From: Lachnospiraceae bacterium
GTDB lineage: Bacteria > Bacillota > Clostridia > Lachnospirales > Lachnospiraceae
Direction: 5' to 3'
Length of the DNA: 5,470 nucleotides
NCBI GenBank assembly: GCA_004552595.1
Contig: SFNX01000110.1
Coordinates: 1-5,470 of the forward strand
This document shows positions 4,649-5,470 of this stretch, piece after piece. The first letter of the stretch is position 1; every line of letters starts with the position of its first letter. The notes below the pieces were generated by a model. That model was given only the letters and a program-made list of their open reading frames with translations. It was not told the DNA's origin and searched no databases. The translations under genes were made by a program, and so were the position numbers.

Positions 4649-5410
4649 ATGAAACTTATTTTTAGACGGAATATTTTATATTTTCTGTTGATTATAACTA
4701 TGTCGGTTTCGTTTTGCGGTTGCAATAAAGATGCCAACGCAAATGAAGATGCAGCCAATGAAGCTACTGATGATTCCAATGCAAATGAAGACGCAGAGCC
4801 TACAAATGCCGATGATTCAGGTGAGCAGGAAACACCTGATAATGAACAGGCAGCTTCGGGAGCAAGTGCAGAACCGGCTAAAACGGCAATAGCAGAGAGA
4901 AGTCCTGTTGAAATAACACGTATTGAGGTTCCAAAAGAACAGAATACGGATGACGTAGAAGATACTACTGAGCCTGAGCCTGAAAAGCACGAGGTGACAC
5001 CGGACAGATTCCCGGTTGATAAGTGCCAGGTTGAGGTTAACGGACTATATCAGGTTAAGCTTGCCAAAGATTTACTAAAAGAAGTAAATAAAAGAAGAGC
5101 CGACAGAAAGCTTACGGCTCTTACAGAAAATCAAAGTCTACAGGCGTGTGCGGATGCAAGATGCAAAGAACAGACATATTTTATAGGTCATTTCAGACCT
5201 GACGGCTCTGCATTTGATTCAGTCGGAAAAGGATACGTTCAGGGCGAATGTATCGCAGTCGACTACAGGAGCGTTAACGACATTATGGAAGCATGGTTTT
5301 CCGTTAATGAAAGTCGTTATCAGATAATGAATCCTGATTACACGCAGTGTGGAATATCAATTTATGATATCGACGGTACATATTATATTGCCGCAGAATT
5401 TGGATACTAG
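4649..5410 (+). CDS. Lipoprotein with acidic linker and CAP/SCP domain
   Basis: The 253-residue product has a lipoprotein signal peptide: basic start (KLIFRR), hydrophobic core (9-20) and an SFCGC lipobox with Cys25 as the lipidated residue. Residues about 27-120 form a low-complexity linker rich in Asp, Glu, Asn and Ala that would hold the domain away from the membrane. Residues about 135-253 fit the CAP (SCP/PR-1, CAP-superfamily) fold: DLLKEVNKRRADRKLTAL, then GHFRPDGSAF with His181, the GENI-like GECIAV with Glu200, an EAWFSVNESRYQIMNPDYTQCGISIY block and a closing YYIAAEFG strand. The usual SP-x-HR motif is changed so that Ser222 stands where the second His is expected; Arg223 remains. 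One of the cavity residues is therefore missing. Bacterial CAP proteins are common in spore-formers and other Firmicutes, and most have no proven activity. The gene follows the DUF975-like gene and ends in a strong terminator. Confidence 0.87.
   Translation: MKLIFRRNILYFLLIITMSVSFCGCNKDANANEDAANEATDDSNANEDAEPTNADDSGEQETPDNEQAASGASAEPAKTAIAERSPVEITRIEVPKEQNTDDVEDTTEPEPEKHEVTPDRFPVDKCQVEVNGLYQVKLAKDLLKEVNKRRADRKLTALTENQSLQACADARCKEQTYFIGHFRPDGSAFDSVGKGYVQGECIAVDYRSVNDIMEAWFSVNESRYQIMNPDYTQCGISIYDIDGTYYIAAEFGY
4734..4796 (+). repeat. Pair of 21-nt direct repeats in the lipoprotein linker
   Basis: Bases 4734-4754 and 4776-4796 match at 19 of 21 positions, share the core GCAAATGAAGA and encode NANEDA twice, 21 bases apart. 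This suggests that the acidic linker grew by internal duplication. Confidence 0.7.
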
Positions 5411-5455
5411 AATCGTCCTTAACTACAGTCGCATTGTTAAGGCGATTCTTTTTTT
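5410..5455 (+). terminator. Strong intrinsic terminator after the lipoprotein gene
   Basis: GAATCG-T-CCTTAAC (5410-5423) pairs with GTTAAGG-CGATTC (5436-5448), giving 13 base pairs with one bulged T (5416) and a 12-base loop. Seven T follow (5449-5455). The stem begins on the last base of the stop codon. It marks the end of the DUF975-lipoprotein unit. The remaining 15 bases of the window show nothing recognisable. Confidence 0.9.
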
Positions 5456-5470
5456 GGCCATATCTATTGA

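Noticed and set aside
4623..4649. Eight-codon open frame (MRINWEYN) between the DUF975-like and lipoprotein genes
   Set aside because: Too short, no ribosome site of its own, and it covers the lipoprotein's Shine-Dalgarno. A leader-peptide role cannot be supported.
1..5470. CRISPR array, tRNA/rRNA genes, insertion sequence or attachment sites
   Set aside because: No regularly spaced repeats, RNA gene folds, transposase-like frames or terminal inverted repeats were seen. Nearly all bases are accounted for by the seven genes.

Overview
The window looks like chromosomal DNA from a low-to-moderate GC Firmicute, most likely a Clostridia/Lachnospiraceae relative (Butyrivibrio or Roseburia type). 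The clues are the clostridial class B sortase, a DUF975-like membrane protein, a two-CxxC HExxH protein of a kind I associate with clostridia, purine-rich Shine-Dalgarno sites and AT-rich codon choice. The family assignments are from recognition of motifs; no database search was run. All seven genes are on the + strand and tightly packed, and no stretch over 100 bases lacks a gene.

Region 1 (1-1421) is a cell-surface module. It holds the 3' end of a surface protein (an InlB-type B-repeat, then a VPKTA sorting signal, membrane span and basic tail) and a class B sortase whose start overlaps the end of the substrate gene. A strong terminator-like hairpin lies inside the first 140 bases of the sortase gene and may keep sortase below substrate.

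Region 2 (1448-3161) is a two-gene piece of the cobalamin nucleotide-loop pathway: cobT, then a cobU-like gene one base after the cobT stop. CobT keeps its catalytic glutamate. The CobU-like protein keeps the fold-level sequence pattern but has lost the second P-loop glycine, the guanylylated histidine and an acidic active-site residue. It is either a pseudoenzyme or a strongly changed enzyme. No cobS or cobC is present here.

Region 3 (3162-3812) is probably its own transcription unit: a candidate promoter over the end of cobU, a SprA-like HExxH putative metalloprotein with two CxxC pairs and a 9-nt tandem repeat, and a perfect 10-bp hairpin after it.

Region 4 (3826-5455) is a DUF975-like multi-pass membrane protein, then a lipoprotein with a long acidic linker and a CAP/SCP domain, closed by a strong intrinsic terminator. 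The Shine-Dalgarno of the DUF975 gene starts 2-3 bases after the T-tract of the preceding hairpin, so this unit depends on read-through or on a promoter inside or upstream of the hairpin. Common themes are the cell envelope (sortase substrate, sortase, membrane protein, lipoprotein) and hairpins placed where they could tune expression within gene groups.
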